Source: Hyphomicrobiales bacterium
Lineage (GTDB): Bacteria > Pseudomonadota > Alphaproteobacteria > Rhizobiales > Rhizobiaceae
Reading direction: 5' to 3'
NCBI GenBank assembly: GCA_900467685.1
Contig: UBQX01000011.1
Location: 124,001 to 188,000, forward strand
DNA length: 64,000 nucleotides
Each line of letters opens with the position of its first letter. Position 1 is the stretch's first letter. The notes below the pieces were generated by a model that had not been told where the DNA came from, did no database searches, and saw only the letters and a list, made by a program, of their open reading frames with translations. Position numbers and translations under genes: made by a program. Shown here piece after piece: positions 18,639-28,778 of the stretch.

Positions 18639-19284
18639 TTGGCGTCTGCCCTTTCCATGTATTTCCTGAAACCGCAGTTCGCCGGAGTTCCCGGCGCCAA
18701 CGGGGCATTTCAATCAGACTGAGAAGCGCCGCATCCGGCGGCGCGATGAGCCTTGATCACAGGTCCGTCTCGTCACGCCGGACCCGGCCGGCACACGATC
18801 GAACTTCTGCATATCACACTAGAATAAACTTCACAGATGAACAGAACCTGAGCAGCGTCCTGCCTCGGCAAATGCCTGCCGCAGCACATGATATTCTACC
18901 TGCACCAGTGCAGCATTGCGTTTTTCTTGTCCATCTTGGCGAAGGAGACATGCCTCATAAGCCGACAGGTCACAGCCATCTCGTTTCTATCAGAAGCTGC
19001 AGTTGCACCTTCGCGCGGCACCTTTGTGTCATATCGCGCGTGCAACGCCAAATTACATGAAAATTCATAAGTAAGCCTTCTTGACAGAATCCGGCTCGAC
19101 AATACATAAAACATCTAAGATATTGAGTTTATATATGTTTCTACATATCATTTCGCGCGACACCACCAGTTTCGCTAGTCGAATGATAGAGCGGAAACCG
19201 TCAGTTGGTCTCCTGTTCCTCGCTTGGGCGTTGTCTGGCGCCGACGTGGGAAGCTATTCGGCGATCGAATCAAAAGGTGGCTAG
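18639..19284. promoter_or_regulatory. 646-bp AT-rich gap between ndvA and expR
   Basis: No gene with family resemblance is visible here; several short frames exist but lack convincing ribosome-binding sites. The region must hold the divergent promoters of ndvA and expR. A small dyad, ATATGT-TTCT-ACATAT at 19133-19148, lies in the most AT-rich part, about 140 bp upstream of expR. Confidence 0.4.
19081..19109 (+). promoter_or_regulatory. Candidate promoter of expR
   Basis: A perfect -35 hexamer TTGACA (19081-19086), preceded by C as in rhizobial sigma-70 promoters, is followed after 16-17 bp by TACATA/ACATAA. The site lies about 175 bp upstream of the expR start codon. The -10 match is only moderate. 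Confidence 0.35.
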
Positions 19285-20031
19285 ATGAGTATCAACGCGA
19301 TCGTCCAATTTCTGGTTATGGGACGAGAACACGAAAATCCGAAGACTTTGATCGCGGATTTCGAACATCTTCTGAAGCAATATCACCTCGAATATTACGG
19401 CGTTCTGATCCAACCACGTCCTCATCAGGACCCGATGACGCTCGTTCTTGCGGGAAAGTGGCCGCAGCGATGGCCGGAAACCTATATCTCCAACCGCTTC
19501 GTTCTCATCGACCCGACGATCCGTTATCTCGGGCGCGCCACGGGGGCCTTTCGATGGAAGGATGCGCGCAAGGCCTTCAAGGCCGATCCCCAGAAGCGCC
19601 GGATGGACCAGATGTTCAAGGAGGCTGCGAGGCTGGGTCTCGAGGACGGCTATATATTCCCCATTCACGGCCGGCAGGGCCTTCTGGGAAACATGACCGT
19701 CGGCGGCCCGTCAGTCGATCTCACACCGGTGGAGATTTCCCTGTTCGAGCAGGTGGCCAAGCTGATGTTCATGGAGCTGCTGCGCTTCCGCAACGAAGCC
19801 CAGCAGGGCGACGATGAGCCTGAGGCGCGACCGGACGTCAGGCTGACGCGGCGCGAACTGGAAGTCTTGCATTTTCTGGCAGAAGGCCTGACCTCCCAGG
19901 AAATCGGCAAGGCGCTGAACCTGTCAAGCCACACCGTCGACTGGTACATGAACGGCATCCAGGAGAAGCTGGAGGCGAAAAATCGCCAGCATGTTGTCGC
20001 ATTAGCCTTCCGCCAGGGCCTCGTTTCCTGA
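19285..20031 (+). CDS. expR: LuxR-family quorum-sensing regulator, ExpR-like
   Basis: A 248-residue LuxR-type regulator with an N-terminal autoinducer-binding domain (about 20-170) and a C-terminal LuxR HTH (about 183-245, LTRRELEVLHFLAEGLTSQEI). The ligand-pocket residues of TraR (Trp57, Tyr61, Asp70, Pro71, Trp85) all have exact counterparts here at Trp63, Tyr67, Asp76, Pro77 and Trp91, with the same spacing. Binding of an acyl-homoserine lactone is therefore likely. In Sinorhizobium meliloti, expR lies between ndvA and pyc, as this gene does, which supports orthology. There ExpR controls exopolysaccharide and motility. No luxI-type synthase is in the window. AAAGGTGG precedes the start. 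Confidence 0.85.
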   Translation: MSINAIVQFLVMGREHENPKTLIADFEHLLKQYHLEYYGVLIQPRPHQDPMTLVLAGKWPQRWPETYISNRFVLIDPTIRYLGRATGAFRWKDARKAFKADPQKRRMDQMFKEAARLGLEDGYIFPIHGRQGLLGNMTVGGPSVDLTPVEISLFEQVAKLMFMELLRFRNEAQQGDDEPEARPDVRLTRRELEVLHFLAEGLTSQEIGKALNLSSHTVDWYMNGIQEKLEAKNRQHVVALAFRQGLVS

Positions 20032-20057
20032 GTTAGGCTCCCCTCTGAAGAGTCTCG

Positions 20058-20095
20058 TTGAACTTCGTCTCGCGAGACGCTAACAATTTGTTAGC
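20058..20095 (+). promoter_or_regulatory. Candidate pyc promoter with two adjacent dyads
   Basis: TTGAAC (20058-20063), a 17-bp spacer and TAACAA (20081-20086) make a moderate promoter 47 bp before the pyc start. The spacer contains the perfect palindrome GTCTCGCGAGAC (20067-20078). The -10 lies inside a second dyad, GCTAACA-ATT-TGTTAGC (20079-20095). The arrangement suggests operator control of pyc, by an unknown factor. Confidence 0.35.
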
Positions 20096-20132
20096 GGGTG
20101 CAGCATGGGAGCTGCCAAAAAGGGGGACTACC

Positions 20133-23100
20133 TTGACGATTTCCAAGATTCTCGTCGCAAACCGTTCTGAAATAGCGATCCGCGTTTTTCGCGCTGCAAA
20201 CGAACTCGGCATCAAGACCGTGGCGATCTGGGCGGAGGAAGACAAGCTCGCGCTCCACCGTTTCAAGGCGGACGAGAGCTATCAGGTGGGTCGCGGACCG
20301 CATCTGGAACGCGATCTCGGTCCGATCGAAAGCTATCTTTCGATCGACGAAATCATCCGCGTTGCCAAGCTTTCCGGCGCTGACGCCATCCATCCGGGCT
20401 ATGGCCTGCTTTCGGAAAGCCCTGAATTTGCCGAGGCCTGCGCCGAGAACGGCATCATATTCATCGGCCCGAAGCCGGAAACCATGCGCCAGCTCGGCAA
20501 CAAGGTCGCAGCGCGCAACCTCGCCATCTCCATCGGCGTGCCAGTCGTCCCGGCAACCGATCCGCTCCCCGACGACCCGGAACAGATCAAGCGCCTGGCC
20601 GAAGAGATCGGTTACCCGGTCATGCTGAAGGCCTCGTGGGGCGGCGGCGGTCGTGGCATGCGCGCCATCCGCGATCCGAACGATCTGCTTCGCGAAGTCA
20701 ATGAAGGCAAGCGCGAGGCCAAGGCCGCCTTTGGCAAGGACGAGGTCTATCTCGAAAAGCTCGTCGAGCGCGCCCGCCACGTCGAAAGCCAGGTTCTCGG
20801 CGACACGCATGGCAATGTGGTTCATCTCTTCGAGCGCGACTGCTCCATCCAGCGCCGCAACCAGAAGGTCGTCGAGCGCGCGCCGGCACCTTATCTGACT
20901 GCCGAACAGCGTGCCGAGCTGGCCTCATACTCGCTGCGAATTGCCGAAGCGACGAACTACATCGGCGCCGGCACCGTCGAATATCTGATGGATGCCGATA
21001 CCGGCAAGTTCTACTTCATCGAAGTCAACCCGCGTATCCAGGTCGAGCACACCGTCACCGAACAGGTGACCGGCATCGATATCGTCAAGGCGCAGATCCA
21101 CATCCTCGACGGCTTCGCCATCGGCACGCCGGAATCGGGCGTTCCTGCGCAGGAAAACATCCGCCTCAACGGCCATGCCCTGCAGTGCCGCATCACCACC
21201 GAAGATCCGGAACAGAACTTCATCCCGGACTATGGCCGCATCACCGCCTATCGCGGCGCAACCGGCTTCGGCATCCGTCTCGATGGCGGCACGGCCTATT
21301 CGGGCGCCGTTATCACCCGCTACTACGATCCGCTTCTGGAAAAGGTGACCGCCTGGGCCCCGAACCCGGATGAAGCCATCCACCGCATGGAGCGCGCGCT
21401 GCGCGAATTCCGTATCCGCGGCGTGGCGACCAACCTCACCTTCCTTGAAGCGATTATCGGCCATCCGAAATTCCGGGACAACAGCTACACGACGCGCTTC
21501 ATCGACACGACGCCGGAGCTCTTCCAGCAGGTCAAGCGTCAGGACCGTGCCACCAAGCTCCTCACCTATCTCGCCGACGTGACTGTCAACGGCCACCCGG
21601 AAGCCAAGGGTCGTGCCCGGCCGCCGGAAGACGCCGCAGCCCCCATCCTGCCTTTCATCGACGGCCCGGTGAAGGACGGCACGAAGCAGCTGCTCGACAA
21701 GCTCGGTCCGAAGGGGTTCGGCGAATGGATGCGCGCGGAAAAGCGCGTGCTGATGACCGACACCACGATGCGCGATGGCCACCAGTCGCTGCTCGCCACC
21801 CGCATGCGCACCTATGACATCGCCCGCATCGCCGGCACCTATGCCCGCGCGCTGCCGAACCTGCTGTCACTGGAATGCTGGGGCGGCGCGACCTTCGACG
21901 TCTCCATGCGCTTCCTCACTGAAGACCCGTGGGAACGTCTGGCGTTGATTCGCGAAGGCGCGCCGAACCTGCTCCTGCAGATGCTGCTGCGCGGCGCAAA
22001 CGGCGTCGGCTACAAGAACTATCCCGACAATGTGGTGAAGCACTTCGTCAAGCAGGCATCCGCCGGCGGCATCGATCTCTTCCGCGTCTTCGACTGCCTC
22101 AACTGGGTCGAAAACATGCGCGTCTCCATGGACGCCGTGGCCGAAGAGAACAAGCTCTGCGAAGCAGCCATCTGCTACACAGGCGACATCCTGAGTTCGG
22201 CACGTCCGAAATACGACCTGAAATACTATGTCGAGCTCGCTCGCGAGCTGGAGCGCGCCGGCGCGCACATAATCGCGCTGAAGGACATGGCAGGACTGCT
22301 GAAGCCCGCCGCTGCCACGATGCTCTTCAAGGCACTGCGCGAGGCCACCGACCTGCCAATCCATTTCCACACGCATGACACGTCCGGCATTGCCGCCGCG
22401 ACCGTGCTCGCAGCCGTGGATGCAGGCGTCGACGCGGTAGATGCCGCAATGGACGCGCTTTCCGGCAACACCTCGCAGCCCTGCCTTGGCTCGATTGTCG
22501 AGGCGCTTAAGGGCGGCGAACGCGATCCGGGCCTCGACACGGGCTGGATCCGCCGCATCTCCTTCTACTGGGAAGCCGTGCGCAACCAGTATGCAGCCTT
22601 CGAAAGCGACCTCAAGGGTCCGGCCTCGGAAGTCTACCTGCACGAAATGCCGGGTGGCCAGTTCACCAACCTCAAGGAACAAGCCCGTTCACTTGGCCTC
22701 GAAACCCGCTGGCATGAAGTGGCCCAGGCCTATGCCGACGCCAACCGCATGTTCGGCGATATCGTCAAGGTCACGCCGTCTTCCAAGGTCGTCGGCGACA
22801 TGGCGCTGATGATGGTCAGCCAGGACCTGACAGTGGCGGATGTCGAGAATCCGGCAAAGGATGTCTCCTTCCCGGATTCGGTCGTCTCCATGCTCAAGGG
22901 CGATCTCGGCCAGCCTCCGGGCGGATGGCCGGAAGTGCTGCAGAAGAAGGCGCTGAAGGGCGACGCGGCCTATACGGTTCGCCCGGGCTCCCTGCTGGAA
23001 GACGCCGATCTGGCGGCCGAACGCAAGGCGATCGAGGAAAAGCTGGAGCGCGAGATTTCGGAGTTCGAATTCGCCTCCTATCTCATGTATCCCAAGGTCT

Positions 23101-23594
23101 TCACCGACTTTGCCGCCGCCGCTGAGCTTTATGGCCCGGTCTCGACCTTGCCGACGCCGGCCTATTTCTATGGCCTGCCGGTCGGCGAGGAGCTGTTCGT
23201 CGATATCGAAAAGGGCAAGACACTCGTCATCCTCAACCAGGCCCAGGGCGCGACGGATGAGAAGGGGATGGTCACCGTCTTCTTCGAACTCAACGGCCAG
23301 CCGCGACGCATCAAGGTTCCGGATCGCGTCCATGGCGCCTCTGGTGGTGCGATCCGCCGCAAGGCGGAAGCCGGCAATGCTGCCCATCTCGGTGCGCCGA
23401 TGCCGGGCGTCATCTCGACGGTTGCCGTCTCCTCGGGCCAGACAGTCAAGGCCGGCGACGTACTCCTCTCCATCGAAGCGATGAAGATGGAAACGGCGCT
23501 GCATGCCGAAAAGGATGGCGTAATTGCCGAAGTTCTGGTCCGCACCGGCGACCAGATCGACGCCAAGGACCTGCTGATCGTTTACGGCGCCTGA
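20133..23594 (+). CDS. pyc: Pyruvate carboxylase
   Basis: A 1153-residue single-chain biotin enzyme that carboxylates pyruvate to oxaloacetate for gluconeogenesis and TCA replenishment. The domain order is biotin carboxylase (about 1-455, with the ATP-grasp glycine loop WGGGGRGM and EVNPRIQVEHTVTE), carboxyltransferase (about 530-800, opening with MRDGHQS), the allosteric/tetramerisation region, and a C-terminal biotinyl domain with the biotinylated Lys1118 in EAMKMET. I place the start at TTG 20133 (read as MTISKILVANR) because AGGGGGAC lies about seven bases upstream and the length matches rhizobial Pyc. A longer frame from 20058 would run through the candidate promoter. A strong terminator follows. 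Confidence 0.96.
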   Translation: MTISKILVANRSEIAIRVFRAANELGIKTVAIWAEEDKLALHRFKADESYQVGRGPHLERDLGPIESYLSIDEIIRVAKLSGADAIHPGYGLLSESPEFAEACAENGIIFIGPKPETMRQLGNKVAARNLAISIGVPVVPATDPLPDDPEQIKRLAEEIGYPVMLKASWGGGGRGMRAIRDPNDLLREVNEGKREAKAAFGKDEVYLEKLVERARHVESQVLGDTHGNVVHLFERDCSIQRRNQKVVERAPAPYLTAEQRAELASYSLRIAEATNYIGAGTVEYLMDADTGKFYFIEVNPRIQVEHTVTEQVTGIDIVKAQIHILDGFAIGTPESGVPAQENIRLNGHALQCRITTEDPEQNFIPDYGRITAYRGATGFGIRLDGGTAYSGAVITRYYDPLLEKVTAWAPNPDEAIHRMERALREFRIRGVATNLTFLEAIIGHPKFRDNSYTTRFIDTTPELFQQVKRQDRATKLLTYLADVTVNGHPEAKGRARPPEDAAAPILPFIDGPVKDGTKQLLDKLGPKGFGEWMRAEKRVLMTDTTMRDGHQSLLATRMRTYDIARIAGTYARALPNLLSLECWGGATFDVSMRFLTEDPWERLALIREGAPNLLLQMLLRGANGVGYKNYPDNVVKHFVKQASAGGIDLFRVFDCLNWVENMRVSMDAVAEENKLCEAAICYTGDILSSARPKYDLKYYVELARELERAGAHIIALKDMAGLLKPAAATMLFKALREATDLPIHFHTHDTSGIAAATVLAAVDAGVDAVDAAMDALSGNTSQPCLGSIVEALKGGERDPGLDTGWIRRISFYWEAVRNQYAAFESDLKGPASEVYLHEMPGGQFTNLKEQARSLGLETRWHEVAQAYADANRMFGDIVKVTPSSKVVGDMALMMVSQDLTVADVENPAKDVSFPDSVVSMLKGDLGQPPGGWPEVLQKKALKGDAAYTVRPGSLLEDADLAAERKAIEEKLEREISEFEFASYLMYPKVFTDFAAAAELYGPVSTLPTPAYFYGLPVGEELFVDIEKGKTLVILNQAQGATDEKGMVTVFFELNGQPRRIKVPDRVHGASGGAIRRKAEAGNAAHLGAPMPGVISTVAVSSGQTVKAGDVLLSIEAMKMETALHAEKDGVIAEVLVRTGDQIDAKDLLIVYGA

Positions 23595-23620
23595 GCCGCG
23601 ATAAACTGAAAAACAAAAAC

Positions 23621-23653
23621 GCCGCGCATCTTCGGGTGCGCGGCTTTTTCTTT
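23621..23653 (+). terminator. Intrinsic terminator of pyc
   Basis: The stem GCCGCGCA plus two further pairs closes on a UUCG tetraloop and is followed by TTTTTCTTT. It is a textbook rho-independent terminator 26 nt after the pyc stop. Confidence 0.92.
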
Positions 23654-23679
23654 GTCGTCACCTGTCTTCAAGACAACAA

Positions 23680-23705
23680 AAAAGCCGGCTCGAAAGCCGG
23701 CTTTT
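23680..23705. terminator. Bidirectional terminator between pyc and rpmF
   Basis: A perfect 11-bp stem AAAAGCCGGCT with loop CGAA has T or A runs on both flanks. It most likely serves the minus-strand rpmF transcript, with pyc read-through as a second target. Confidence 0.85.
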
Positions 23706-23728
23706 CAATCTTCAGCAGAGAGAAGCGC

Positions 23729-23914
23729 TTATGCGCTTTCCTTCGGCGTCAGAACCTGACGACCACGGTACATGCCGGTCTTCAGGTCGATGTGGTGCGG
23801 ACGGCGAAGTTCGCCGGAATTCTTGTCTTCAACGTAGGTCGCAGCCTTCAGCGCATCAGCCGAACGGCGCATGCCGCGCTTGGACGGGGAAGTTTTTCTT
23901 TTCGGAACAGCCAT
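23729..23914 (-). CDS. rpmF: 50S ribosomal protein L32
   Basis: A 61-residue basic protein beginning [18 protein letters not shown], the signature start of bacterial L32. It is a structural part of the large ribosomal subunit. This L32 lacks the C-terminal zinc-binding cysteines found in some bacteria, as is usual in alphaproteobacteria. It lies downstream of mtgA on the same strand, 170 bp away, and is followed by a bidirectional terminator. Confidence 0.97.
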   Translation of the reverse strand: MAVPKRKTSPSKRGMRRSADALKAATYVEDKNSGELRRPHHIDLKTGMYRGRQVLTPKESA

Positions 23915-24084
23915 TTAACGTACTCCAATGTGTCAGGCAAAGCTCTGTCACAGGCCGGTTTTAATGGCCGGATGGACATTGCCGATGTCGGAAATTGGCG
24001 CGCTTATACATAAAGCTGTGGACTTTGGCTAGACCCCAAGGCAATTTTTGTCGCGATGCGGCTCCTGCCTATTTGGCGCGTGGA

Positions 24085-24870
24085 TCAGGGATAGACACAG
24101 CGCACGTAATCGCCGGAGCTTGCCGCCCGCCGTGCGATGATGCCGGCAATCGCGCGCATGCCCCGCGACGGCTTGTTGGGGACGCGAACATAAGGATTGG
24201 GAAGCGCCGCGGCCAGCAGCGCCGCCTGGCTCGCCGAGAGCCTGGACGCAGGCACCTTGAAATAGGTCTGCGCCGCAGCCTCGATCCCGTAGATGCCTGG
24301 GCCCCATTCGGCAATATTCAGATAGACTTCCATGATCCGCGCCTTCGACCAGACAAAATCAGTGGCAAAGGCCAACGGCAGCTCCAGCCCCTTCCGAATG
24401 AAGGAGCGCCCGTTGAAGAGATAAAGGTTCTTCACCGTCTGCATCGGGATCGTGCTTGCCCCGCGCGTCTCTTCGCCATTGAGCGCATCGTCGATCACGC
24501 CCTTCAACTGGACGAGATCGACGCCGTAATGGCTGCAGAACTGTCCGTCCTCGGACATCATGACGGATTTGACGAGGACCGGAGCGATCTTGTCGATATC
24601 CACCCAGCGCCTGTCATATCCTTTGAAGAGCGCGAGGTCGGAGATCATCAGCGTTGAGATCGGGTGGATGAAGGGCGGCCAATAGAGAAGGATCAGCGCA
24701 TAGGGCAGCAGAAGGATCACGAACGCAATTCGCAACACGCGAAGCCAGAGAGGCCCGCGCGGCCAGATCCAGTCGATCAGACGCTTGCGGGTTCTCACCT
24801 CTGCCTCTTGGCGTTCGCTCTCAGCCGGCGCCGGGATTTCGTCTTCCATCATCCCCATGACAAAATGCAT
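24085..24870 (-). CDS. mtgA: Monofunctional biosynthetic peptidoglycan transglycosylase
   Basis: A 261-residue GT51 glycosyltransferase that polymerises lipid II into glycan strands at the inner membrane, without a penicillin-binding transpeptidase domain. A charged cytoplasmic tail is followed by one transmembrane helix at about residues 45-64. The catalytic Glu107 sits in [11 protein letters not shown], and the second motif [15 protein letters not shown] follows. Start alternatives exist at 24858 and 24849; 24870 has GGAGAGG ten bases upstream. The rpmF-mtgA-ispA neighbourhood is one I associate with rhizobia. Confidence 0.92.
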   Translation of the reverse strand: MHFVMGMMEDEIPAPAESERQEAEVRTRKRLIDWIWPRGPLWLRVLRIAFVILLLPYALILLYWPPFIHPISTLMISDLALFKGYDRRWVDIDKIAPVLVKSVMMSEDGQFCSHYGVDLVQLKGVIDDALNGEETRGASTIPMQTVKNLYLFNGRSFIRKGLELPLAFATDFVWSKARIMEVYLNIAEWGPGIYGIEAAAQTYFKVPASRLSASQAALLAAALPNPYVRVPNKPSRGMRAIAGIIARRAASSGDYVRCVYP

Positions 24871-24969
24871 AACGCCTGAGCCTCTCCAAGACCAGTGTCG
24901 GAGAAAATTTTGCGACGGATCGGTTTACGCGCCATTGCCAGAGCGAAATCGAAGTGCAAATGAAAAGCC

Positions 24970-25884
24970 ATGACAGCACCAGACGCAAATTTTCATGCGC
25001 GGCTGCAAGCCGCAGTGCAATCCGTGCAGGCTCTCCTGGCCGATCTGCTGGGACCGAACCTACTGCCGGATGAAACCGCCCGCCCCGAGCGCCTCATGGC
25101 CGCCATGCGCCACGGCGTGCTGAACGGCGGCAAGCGCATGCGGCCCTTCTTCGTGCTGGAAACGGCGCGCCTCTTCGACGCCCCGACAGACGCAGCACTT
25201 CGTGTCGCGGCGGCACTCGAATGCGTCCATTGCTATTCACTCGTCCACGATGATCTGCCCGCCATGGACGACGACGACACCCGTCGCGGCCAGCCGACCG
25301 TGCACAAGGCATTCGACGAGGCGACTGCGATCCTCGCCGGCGATGCGCTGCTGACCTTTGCCTTCGATATCCTGACAGACGACGCAACCCTTCTTCCTGC
25401 AGAGACGAAGCTGGCCCTTACGCTGAAGCTTGCGCGCGCCTCCGGCCTCGGCGGCATGGCGGGCGGCCAGATGCTGGATCTTCAGGCCGAGAAGGAAACG
25501 CCGGACGAGCAGGGCATCATCACGCTCCAGGCCATGAAGACCGGCGCCCTCATCCGTTTTGCCTGCGAGGCGGGCCCGCTTCTGGCGGGAGCGGCAAAGG
25601 AGGATGTCGCAAGGCTTGCTGAATACGGCCGCAGGATAGGCCTCGCCTTCCAGCTCGCCGACGACCTTCTCGACCTGACCTCGGACAGCGCCACGCTGGG
25701 CAAGGCCGCAGGCAAGGATGCGGCGAAGGGCAAAGGCACGCTACCGGCGCTCCACGGCATCGACTGGACCCGCAACCGCGTGGCCGGCCTTGTTGACGAG
25801 GCCCACGCCCTGCTTTCACCCTATGGAGCAAAGGCCGATGTGCTGAAGGCCGCCGCACGCTATGTCGCAGACCGGAAGAATTGA
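24970..25884 (+). CDS. ispA: Farnesyl diphosphate synthase (polyprenyl synthetase)
   Basis: A 304-residue short-chain prenyl transferase that condenses isopentenyl diphosphate with allylic diphosphates to farnesyl diphosphate, feeding ubiquinone, undecaprenyl phosphate and hopanoids. The first aspartate-rich motif [10 protein letters not shown] lies near residues 93-102 and the second, DDLLD, near residue 235. The length fits IspA. It is followed after five bases by hisC on the same strand, so the two are probably co-transcribed. It is divergent from mtgA across about 100 bp. Confidence 0.93.
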   Translation: MTAPDANFHARLQAAVQSVQALLADLLGPNLLPDETARPERLMAAMRHGVLNGGKRMRPFFVLETARLFDAPTDAALRVAAALECVHCYSLVHDDLPAMDDDDTRRGQPTVHKAFDEATAILAGDALLTFAFDILTDDATLLPAETKLALTLKLARASGLGGMAGGQMLDLQAEKETPDEQGIITLQAMKTGALIRFACEAGPLLAGAAKEDVARLAEYGRRIGLAFQLADDLLDLTSDSATLGKAAGKDAAKGKGTLPALHGIDWTRNRVAGLVDEAHALLSPYGAKADVLKAAARYVADRKN

Positions 25885-25888
25885 TATC

Positions 25889-26953
25889 ATGAGCAAGTAC
25901 TGGTCCCCCATCGTCTCGACGCTGAAGCCCTATGTCGCCGGCGAACAGCCGCGCATTGCCAATCTGGTGAAGCTGAACACGAACGAAAACCCCTACGGCC
26001 CCTCCCCAAAGGCGCTGGAGGCTATCAGCCGAGCCTCTGACGATGGGCTGCGGCTCTATCCCGATCCGGTGGCGCTGGAGTTGCGGGAAGCCATAGCAAC
26101 GCTTCACGGCGTTGATGCCGGCGAAGTCTTCGTCGGCAACGGTTCGGACGAGGTGCTTGCCCACACGTTCATGGGCCTCCTGAACCACGATGCGCCGCTT
26201 CTTTATCCGGACGTCACTTACAGCTTTTACCCGGTCTACAGCCTGCTCTACGGCATCGAGAGCCAGCAGGTCCCTCTGGATGAGGGTTTCGGAATCCGGC
26301 TATCGGACTACGACCGCCCCTGCGGTGCGATCATTCTGCCGAACCCCAACGCGCCGACCGGCATCGCCCTGCCGCTTGCCGATATCGAGGCGCTCGTTGC
26401 CGCCCATCCGGACCAGCCGGTGGTAATCGACGAGGCCTATGTCGATTTTGGCGGTGAGACTGCGATACCGCTCACGCGCAAGTATCCCAATCTGCTGGTC
26501 GTCCAGACCTTCTCCAAGTCGCGCTCGCTTGCCGGCATGCGCGTCGGCTTTGCCATCGGCCAGCGCCCGCTGATCGACGCCCTGGAGCGCGTCAAGGACA
26601 GCTTCAACTCCTATCCGCTCGACAAGCTGGCCCAGGTCGCCGCCAAGGCTGCCATCGAGGATGTGGAATGGTTCGAGACTTGCCGCGAACGCATCGTCGC
26701 GAGCCGCACCCGGGTTGTCTCGGGGCTGGAGCAGCGCGGCTTCCGCGTCCTGCCGTCGCTGGCCAATTTCGTCTTTGCAACCCATCCGGACTTCGCCGGC
26801 GCAGATCTGGCCGCGAGGCTGCGCGAACGCGCCGTCCTCGTCCGCCACTTCGCCAAGCCGCGGATTGATCCCTTCCTTCGCATCTCCATCGGCACAGACG
26901 AGGAATGTGACCGGCTTATTCACGCACTCGACGACATTCTTGCCAGCCGCTAA
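25889..26953 (+). CDS. hisC: Histidinol-phosphate aminotransferase
   Basis: A 354-residue class I/II PLP aminotransferase that converts imidazole-acetol phosphate and glutamate to histidinol phosphate. The N-terminal [12 protein letters not shown] and the Schiff-base Lys210 in [15 protein letters not shown] are typical of HisC. The start at 25889 lies five bases after the ispA stop, with GGAAGA just upstream. An upstream in-frame ATG at 25862 would overlap ispA and adds residues unlike the family. No other histidine gene is adjacent. Some HisC proteins also act on aromatic amino acids, which sequence cannot exclude. Confidence 0.93.
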   Translation: MSKYWSPIVSTLKPYVAGEQPRIANLVKLNTNENPYGPSPKALEAISRASDDGLRLYPDPVALELREAIATLHGVDAGEVFVGNGSDEVLAHTFMGLLNHDAPLLYPDVTYSFYPVYSLLYGIESQQVPLDEGFGIRLSDYDRPCGAIILPNPNAPTGIALPLADIEALVAAHPDQPVVIDEAYVDFGGETAIPLTRKYPNLLVVQTFSKSRSLAGMRVGFAIGQRPLIDALERVKDSFNSYPLDKLAQVAAKAAIEDVEWFETCRERIVASRTRVVSGLEQRGFRVLPSLANFVFATHPDFAGADLAARLRERAVLVRHFAKPRIDPFLRISIGTDEECDRLIHALDDILASR

Positions 26954-26968
26954 CCATAGATAACTGTG

Positions 26969-26982
26969 GTTTCACGTGAATC
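26969..26982. other. parS-like palindrome 2 (variant with GANTC)
   Basis: GTTTCACGTGAATC matches the parS core at 13 of 14 positions. The single change creates GAATC, a CcrM site. It lies between hisC and the hisC/purH terminator and is the exact reverse complement of sites 3 and 5. Confidence 0.62.
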
Positions 26983-27002
26983 ATGCTTGACAGGATTTGA
27001 TG

Positions 27003-27029
27003 AAAAAGGGGCCAAAACGGCCCCTTTTT
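27003..27029. terminator. Bidirectional terminator between hisC and purH
   Basis: A perfect 11-bp stem AAAAAGGGGCC with loop AAAAC supplies T-runs on both strands, ending the convergent hisC and purH transcripts. Confidence 0.92.
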
Positions 27030-27057
27030 ACTGTCGATGACCGCACACCGGCCAAGA

Positions 27058-28674
27058 TCAATGGCGGAAATGCCGCATTCCGGTGAAGACCATGGCCACG
27101 CCCGCCTCGTCGGCAGCGGCGATCACGTCCGCATCCTTGATCGAACCGCCCGGCTGGATCAACGCCGTAGCACCGGCGGCGACCATGGAGAGCAGGCTAT
27201 CCGGGAAGGGCAGGAAGGCTTCGGAAGCGACCGCAGACCCCTTCGTCATCGGCTCGGCCCAACCGGCAGCCTTGGCGGCTTCCTCGGCCTTGATGGCGGC
27301 GATGCGGGCAGAGTCGATGCGGCTCATCTGGCCGGCCCCGATCCCCGCCGTCTGGCCGTCCTTGGCGTAGACAACGGCGTTAGACTTCACATGCTTGGCA
27401 ACGCGGAAGGCGAACTTCATGTCTTCCAGTTCCTGCGCCGTCGGCGCGCGCTTCGTCACCACCTTCAGCGCCATGTCCTCGACCATGGCATTGTCGCGCG
27501 ACTGAACGAGCAGGCCGCCAGAGACGGTCTTTGCCGTGATCCCGCCCTTGCGCGGATCCGGCAGACCACCGGCGGCGAGAAGACGCAGGTTGGGCTTGGC
27601 GGCGATGATCGCCTTTGCTTCGTCGCTGACCGAAGGCGCAATAATCACTTCGGTGAAGAGCTTGACGATTTCCTGCGCGGTTTCCGCGTCCAGTTCCTGG
27701 TTCAGCGCAATGATGCCGCCGAATGCGGACGTGCTATCGCAGGCCAGCGCCCGGCGATAGGCATCCGCGAGGTTCGGACCGGTCGCCACGCCGCACGGAT
27801 TGGCATGCTTGATGATGGCGCAGGCCGGACCCTGTTCAGCGCGGAACTCGGCGACCAGCTCGTAAGCGGCGTCCGTGTCGTTGATATTGTTGTAGGAAAG
27901 CTGCTTGCCCTGCAGCAGGGCAGCGGTGGCGACACCGGGACGGTTTTCGCCGGTAATGTAGAAGCCCGCCGCCTGGTGCGGGTTCTCGCCATAGCGCATC
28001 TCTTCCTTGAGAACGCCGCCAATGGCACGATGCCGCATCATGCCGAGGTTCAGTTCGTCGGCAAACCAGTTGGAAATCGCCGCATCGTAAGCGGCCGTGC
28101 GCGCGTAGGCCGCTGCGGCCATCTTGCATCGGAAATCATAGGAGGTCGAACCGGCATTCGCCTTCAGTTCGCCAATCAATGCGTCGTAATCGGCAGGATT
28201 GGTAATCACGGTGACATAGGCGTGGTTCTTGGCCGAGGCGCGGATCATCGCCGGGCCGCCGATATCGATATTCTCGACCGTCGTCGGGTAGTCGCCGCCC
28301 TTGGCGCGCACTTCCTCGAACGGATAGAGATTGATGACGGCAAGGTCGATGTCGACGATACCGTGCGCCGCCATGGCCGCCTTGTGCTCCTCGTCGTCAC
28401 GGATCGCGAGCAGGCCGCCATGAACCGACGGATGCAGCGTCTTGACGCGGCCGTCCATGATTTCCGGAAAGCCGGTCAGTTCCGAAACGTCCTTCACCGC
28501 GAGGCCCGCATCGGCAATCGCCTTGTGCGTGCCGCCCGTCGAAACAAGCGCAACGCCCTGTTCAACAAGGGCCTTGGCCAGTTCGATGATGCCGCTCTTG
28601 TCGGAGACGGACAGGAGCGCGGTCTTGACGCGTACCTTGTCGGGAGCGGGGATTTTCTTGGAAACGACAGCCAT
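27058..28674 (-). CDS. purH: Bifunctional AICAR formyltransferase / IMP cyclohydrolase
   Basis: A 538-residue enzyme for the last two steps of de novo IMP synthesis. The N-terminal MGS-like IMP cyclohydrolase domain (about 1-200) contains [16 protein letters not shown] and [10 protein letters not shown]. The C-terminal formyltransferase domain contains the catalytic Lys-His pair in [10 protein letters not shown] set the start at 28674 ([14 protein letters not shown]) because GAGGTTGAG lies just upstream and the length matches rhizobial PurH; the frame stays open much further upstream. It follows the heparinase-like gene on the same strand by about 100 bp. Confidence 0.96.
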   Translation of the reverse strand: MAVVSKKIPAPDKVRVKTALLSVSDKSGIIELAKALVEQGVALVSTGGTHKAIADAGLAVKDVSELTGFPEIMDGRVKTLHPSVHGGLLAIRDDEEHKAAMAAHGIVDIDLAVINLYPFEEVRAKGGDYPTTVENIDIGGPAMIRASAKNHAYVTVITNPADYDALIGELKANAGSTSYDFRCKMAAAAYARTAAYDAAISNWFADELNLGMMRHRAIGGVLKEEMRYGENPHQAAGFYITGENRPGVATAALLQGKQLSYNNINDTDAAYELVAEFRAEQGPACAIIKHANPCGVATGPNLADAYRRALACDSTSAFGGIIALNQELDAETAQEIVKLFTEVIIAPSVSDEAKAIIAAKPNLRLLAAGGLPDPRKGGITAKTVSGGLLVQSRDNAMVEDMALKVVTKRAPTAQELEDMKFAFRVAKHVKSNAVVYAKDGQTAGIGAGQMSRIDSARIAAIKAEEAAKAAGWAEPMTKGSAVASEAFLPFPDSLLSMVAAGATALIQPGGSIKDADVIAAADEAGVAMVFTGMRHFRH

Positions 28675-28705
28675 GGGCTCAACCTCTTGCCTCAGCGGAA
28701 AACGT

Positions 28706-28725
28706 GGCTCCGGCCGGGCGGAGCC
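28706..28725 (-). other. Stem-loop in the heparinase-purH intergenic leader
   Basis: A 7-bp stem GGCTCCG/CGGAGCC with a 6-nt loop lies 31 bp upstream of the purH start. Only a weak T-stretch follows, so it could be a weak attenuator or a processing site. Confidence 0.3.
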
Positions 28726-28778
28726 TGTTGCTCGCGCCCTAGCACAGTTGCATCGCCGGGAAAACCGCAAGGGGTCAA

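Noticed and set aside
18714-19284. Short frames of 60-104 codons between ndvA and expR
   Set aside because: They have no convincing ribosome-binding sites or family resemblance and overlap each other on both strands in AT-rich DNA.
20058-20132. Longer pyc start at GTG/ATG-like codon 20058
   Set aside because: It overlaps the candidate promoter; TTG 20133 has AGGGGGAC upstream and gives the known Pyc N-terminus.
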